A program made the translations under genes and the position numbers. This document shows, piece by piece, positions 5,547 through 6,726 of a stretch of DNA of 6,726 bases (the first letter of the stretch is position 1; every line of letters starts with the position of its first letter). The notes beneath the pieces were generated by a model, which searched no databases, had not been told where the DNA came from, and saw only the letters and a list, made by a program, of their open reading frames with translations. This DNA comes from Synergistaceae bacterium (GTDB lineage: Bacteria > Synergistota > Synergistia > Synergistales > Aminobacteriaceae), in contig JAITPZ010000272.1 of NCBI GenBank assembly GCA_031289165.1, positions 1 through 6,726 of the forward strand. The letters run 5' to 3'.

Positions 5547-6070
5547 AGGAGGTCCGCCCCACCACCGGCCGGGTCCTTCTGGCGCTGTTCAGCATTCTGG
5601 GCTCGATGTGTCCGCCGCCCGAGGGGGGGACGTTCCTCGACCTCTTTGCGGGAACCGGGCAGGTGGGTATCGAGGCGCTGAAACGCGGGGCCTCTTCCGT
5701 CGTCATGGTGGAAGTGCTGAAGGCCCGCGCCGCCGACATTGAACGCGCGCTGCCCCCCGGGCGGGGCGATGACGCGGTCGTCCTGTCGCTGGAGCTTCGA
5801 CGCGCTCTTTCGTGGCTGACGAGGCGGGAGCGCGTATTCGACGTCGTGTTTGCCGATCCTCCCTACAACGAGGGATGGGGAGCGACTCTCCTTCGGGAAA
5901 AAAATCTGATCGGCGTGTTGAAACAGGAAGGAATTCTCGTCGTGGAGCACGCGTCGAAGGAAGATCTTTTCGTTCCCGAAACCTGGTCTCTGGTGGATGT
6001 TCGCTCCTACGGCGGAAGCGCCCTGACGTTTTTGAAACGCGGCAACGTTTCGCCGCGGGGTTCCATTTAA
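5543..6070 (+). CDS. rsmD: 16S rRNA (guanine966-N2)-methyltransferase RsmD, short N-terminus
   Basis: Methylates N2 of G966 of 16S rRNA on the assembled 30S subunit, using S-adenosylmethionine. It shows RPTTGRV (5-11), followed by LFSIL, motif I FLDLFAGTGQVGIEA (31-45), and the catalytic NPPY-type motif as DPPY (105-108), then a final strand region GGSALTFLKR. At 175 residues it is shorter than the usual 180-200. The N-terminal segment that normally carries a pattern like R-I-I-x-G-x-x-(R/K)-G-R, before the RPT motif, is absent, and the conserved T-D-R-V-R-E reads T-G-R-V-L-L. The start is ATG 5543, overlapping the trmB stop in ATGA; an open frame extends further upstream to 5315 but lies in trmB coding sequence and has no RsmD-like residues. 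Position just before coaD matches a very widespread gene order, which supports the assignment. Confidence 0.87.
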   Translation: MKEVRPTTGRVLLALFSILGSMCPPPEGGTFLDLFAGTGQVGIEALKRGASSVVMVEVLKARAADIERALPPGRGDDAVVLSLELRRALSWLTRRERVFDVVFADPPYNEGWGATLLREKNLIGVLKQEGILVVEHASKEDLFVPETWSLVDVRSYGGSALTFLKRGNVSPRGSI

Positions 6071-6122
6071 ACAACCGTCTCAAAAAATCGTTTTATAAAA
6101 AATATCGCAGGGAGGGCATCTT

Positions 6123-6611
6123 ATGAAGCGCGCCGTTTATCCCGGATCGTTCGACCCCATCACCAACGGACATATTTACATCGCCGAACGCGCGGCCGCC
6201 ATTTTCGACGAGTTGTGGGTCAGTATCCTTGTCAACCCGCAAAAACACTACCTGTTCAGCGTTGAGGAGCGCTACGCGATGGCGCGTGATGCGTTTTCCG
6301 CTTTTCCCAACATCAGGGTGGATCACTTCACGGGCCTTCTCGTCGACTACCTCCGGCAGCAGGATCTGCAGGTCATCGTCCGGGGGCTGCGCGCCATGTC
6401 CGACTTCGAGTACGAATTTCAGATGGCCCTGATGAATCGACAGCTCGCTCCGGAGGTCGAGACCATCTTTATCGTCACCGATGCGAAATATTCCTACCTG
6501 TCGAGCAGCGCGATCCGCGACATATTCCAGTTCGGCGGCTCTATAGAGAGCATGGTCCCTCCCTGCGTCATTCGCCATCTGCACAGGCGTTTTTTCTCCG
6601 ATTCGCAATGA
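6123..6611 (+). CDS. coaD: Phosphopantetheine adenylyltransferase
   Basis: Catalyses the penultimate step of coenzyme A synthesis, joining 4'-phosphopantetheine with ATP to give dephospho-CoA and pyrophosphate; a cytoplasmic hexamer in known cases. The 162-residue length is typical. Visible signatures are the nucleotidyltransferase start YPGSFDPITNGH (6-17) with the T-x-G-H site at 14-17, NPQKHYLFSVEER (38-50) with substrate-contacting Lys41, VRGLRAMSDFEYEFQMALMN (87-106), and SSSAIR (127-132), the I-S-S-S-x-(V/I)-R motif. The ATG has GGAGG seven bases upstream, the best ribosome binding site of the right-hand block. The gap to rsmD (6071-6122) is AT-rich, includes the palindrome TTTTATAAAA at 6091-6100, and might hold a secondary promoter, but no -35 box is clear. 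The rsmD-coaD neighbourhood is conserved across many bacteria. Confidence 0.96.
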   Translation: MKRAVYPGSFDPITNGHIYIAERAAAIFDELWVSILVNPQKHYLFSVEERYAMARDAFSAFPNIRVDHFTGLLVDYLRQQDLQVIVRGLRAMSDFEYEFQMALMNRQLAPEVETIFIVTDAKYSYLSSSAIRDIFQFGGSIESMVPPCVIRHLHRRFFSDSQ

Positions 6612-6709
6612 GGGACTATATATACTTTTTCCATATGTATATGAAGGATCCGGGTTTGCGGAACCTCGCGCGCGAAGAGCGTTCCGCCACGCGTTTTAGT
6701 CTGTTATAA
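6608..6709 (+). CDS. Possible 33-codon micro-ORF coupled to coaD
   Basis: An ATG at 6608 overlaps the coaD stop in the same ATGA arrangement seen between trmB and rsmD and opens a 33-residue frame ending at TAA 6707-6709. The predicted peptide has an aromatic N-terminal part (YIYFFHMYM) and a charged second half (NLAREERSATR). There is no Shine-Dalgarno sequence, so translation would depend on coupling to coaD. The stop lies inside a promoter -10 box and the coding region spans a hairpin, so this may equally be non-coding intergenic DNA. No family is recognised. Confidence 0.18.
   Translation: MRDYIYFFHMYMKDPGLRNLAREERSATRFSLL
6658..6687 (+). terminator. GC-rich hairpin downstream of coaD, possible weak terminator
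   Basis: GCGGAAC at 6658-6664 pairs perfectly with GTTCCGC at 6681-6687. CTC 6665-6667 can add three pairs with GAG 6677-6679 past a one-base bulge, around a GC-rich loop. A run of only four T (6694-6697) follows after six other bases, so it is not a textbook intrinsic terminator. It sits after coaD and just upstream of the next promoter's -10 box. Confidence 0.3.
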
Positions 6710-6710
6710 T
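6702..6710 (+). promoter_or_regulatory. Extended -10 promoter for the next gene
   Basis: TGTTATAAT gives a perfect TATAAT (6705-6710) with the TGn extension (6702-6704). The best -35 match at a 17-base spacing is TTCCGC at 6682-6687, which is weak, as is common for extended -10 promoters and also part of the hairpin arm. Transcription would start near 6717 and read out of the window. Confidence 0.5.
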
Positions 6711-6726
6711 CATCGTGTATTGCCGG

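Noticed and set aside
6091..6100. TTTTATAAAA palindrome between rsmD and coaD as a promoter
   Set aside because: TATAAA could be a -10 box, but no -35 hexamer is found at 16-18 bases; the gap is short and read-through from rsmD is sufficient.

Overview
The window looks like a stretch of bacterial chromosome with two compositional halves. Positions 1 to about 1490 are relatively AT-rich; from about 1740 onward the DNA is clearly GC-rich. Sampled 60-base lines run about 37-43% GC inside the cysteine desulfurase and about 73% inside the phosphomannomutase. The right half has the housekeeping order phosphomannomutase, trmB, rsmD, coaD, an elongated TrmB and Shine-Dalgarno-led starts. I read this as a GC-rich, low-complexity-envelope anaerobe, possibly Synergistota, but that is an inference from gene style and not a proven assignment.

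Layout. (1) Positions 32-1392, plus strand: a 69-residue protein with two CxxC knuckles, followed 20 bases later by a full-length NifS/IscS-type cysteine desulfurase. (2) Positions 1393-1746: no intact gene. This stretch holds scars of IS3-family elements: a short piece of the transposase catalytic domain on the minus strand and one or two sequences resembling IS3-type ends. It coincides with the change in base composition. (3) Positions 1747-3074: a divergent pair, a PF04199 cyclase-family (kynurenine formamidase/isatin hydrolase-like) metal hydrolase on the minus strand and a MarR-family regulator on the plus strand. Between them lies a near-consensus promoter for the cyclase overlapped by a perfect 11-base inverted repeat, so the regulator's likely operator can be read directly from the sequence. 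(4) Positions 3129-6611, plus strand: phosphomannomutase/phosphoglucomutase, TrmB, RsmD and CoaD. trmB and rsmD overlap by ATGA; the other gaps are 33-52 bases, consistent with one transcription unit. (5) Positions 6612-6726: a possible 33-codon micro-ORF joined to coaD by ATGA, a GC-rich hairpin, and an extended -10 promoter that probably serves the next gene outside the window.

How the genes work together. The left pair may be a sulfur-mobilising enzyme with a small metal-binding partner. The middle pair looks like a ligand-responsive repressor controlling a small-molecule hydrolase. The right block combines sugar-phosphate supply for envelope polysaccharide, tRNA m7G46 methylation, 16S rRNA m2G966 methylation and coenzyme A synthesis. 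I found no tRNA, rRNA, CRISPR array or intact mobile element. The most informative unusual features are the operator/promoter overlap at 2363-2405, the small cysteine protein beside the desulfurase, the departures from family consensus in the cyclase, TrmB and RsmD, and the IS-scarred composition boundary.
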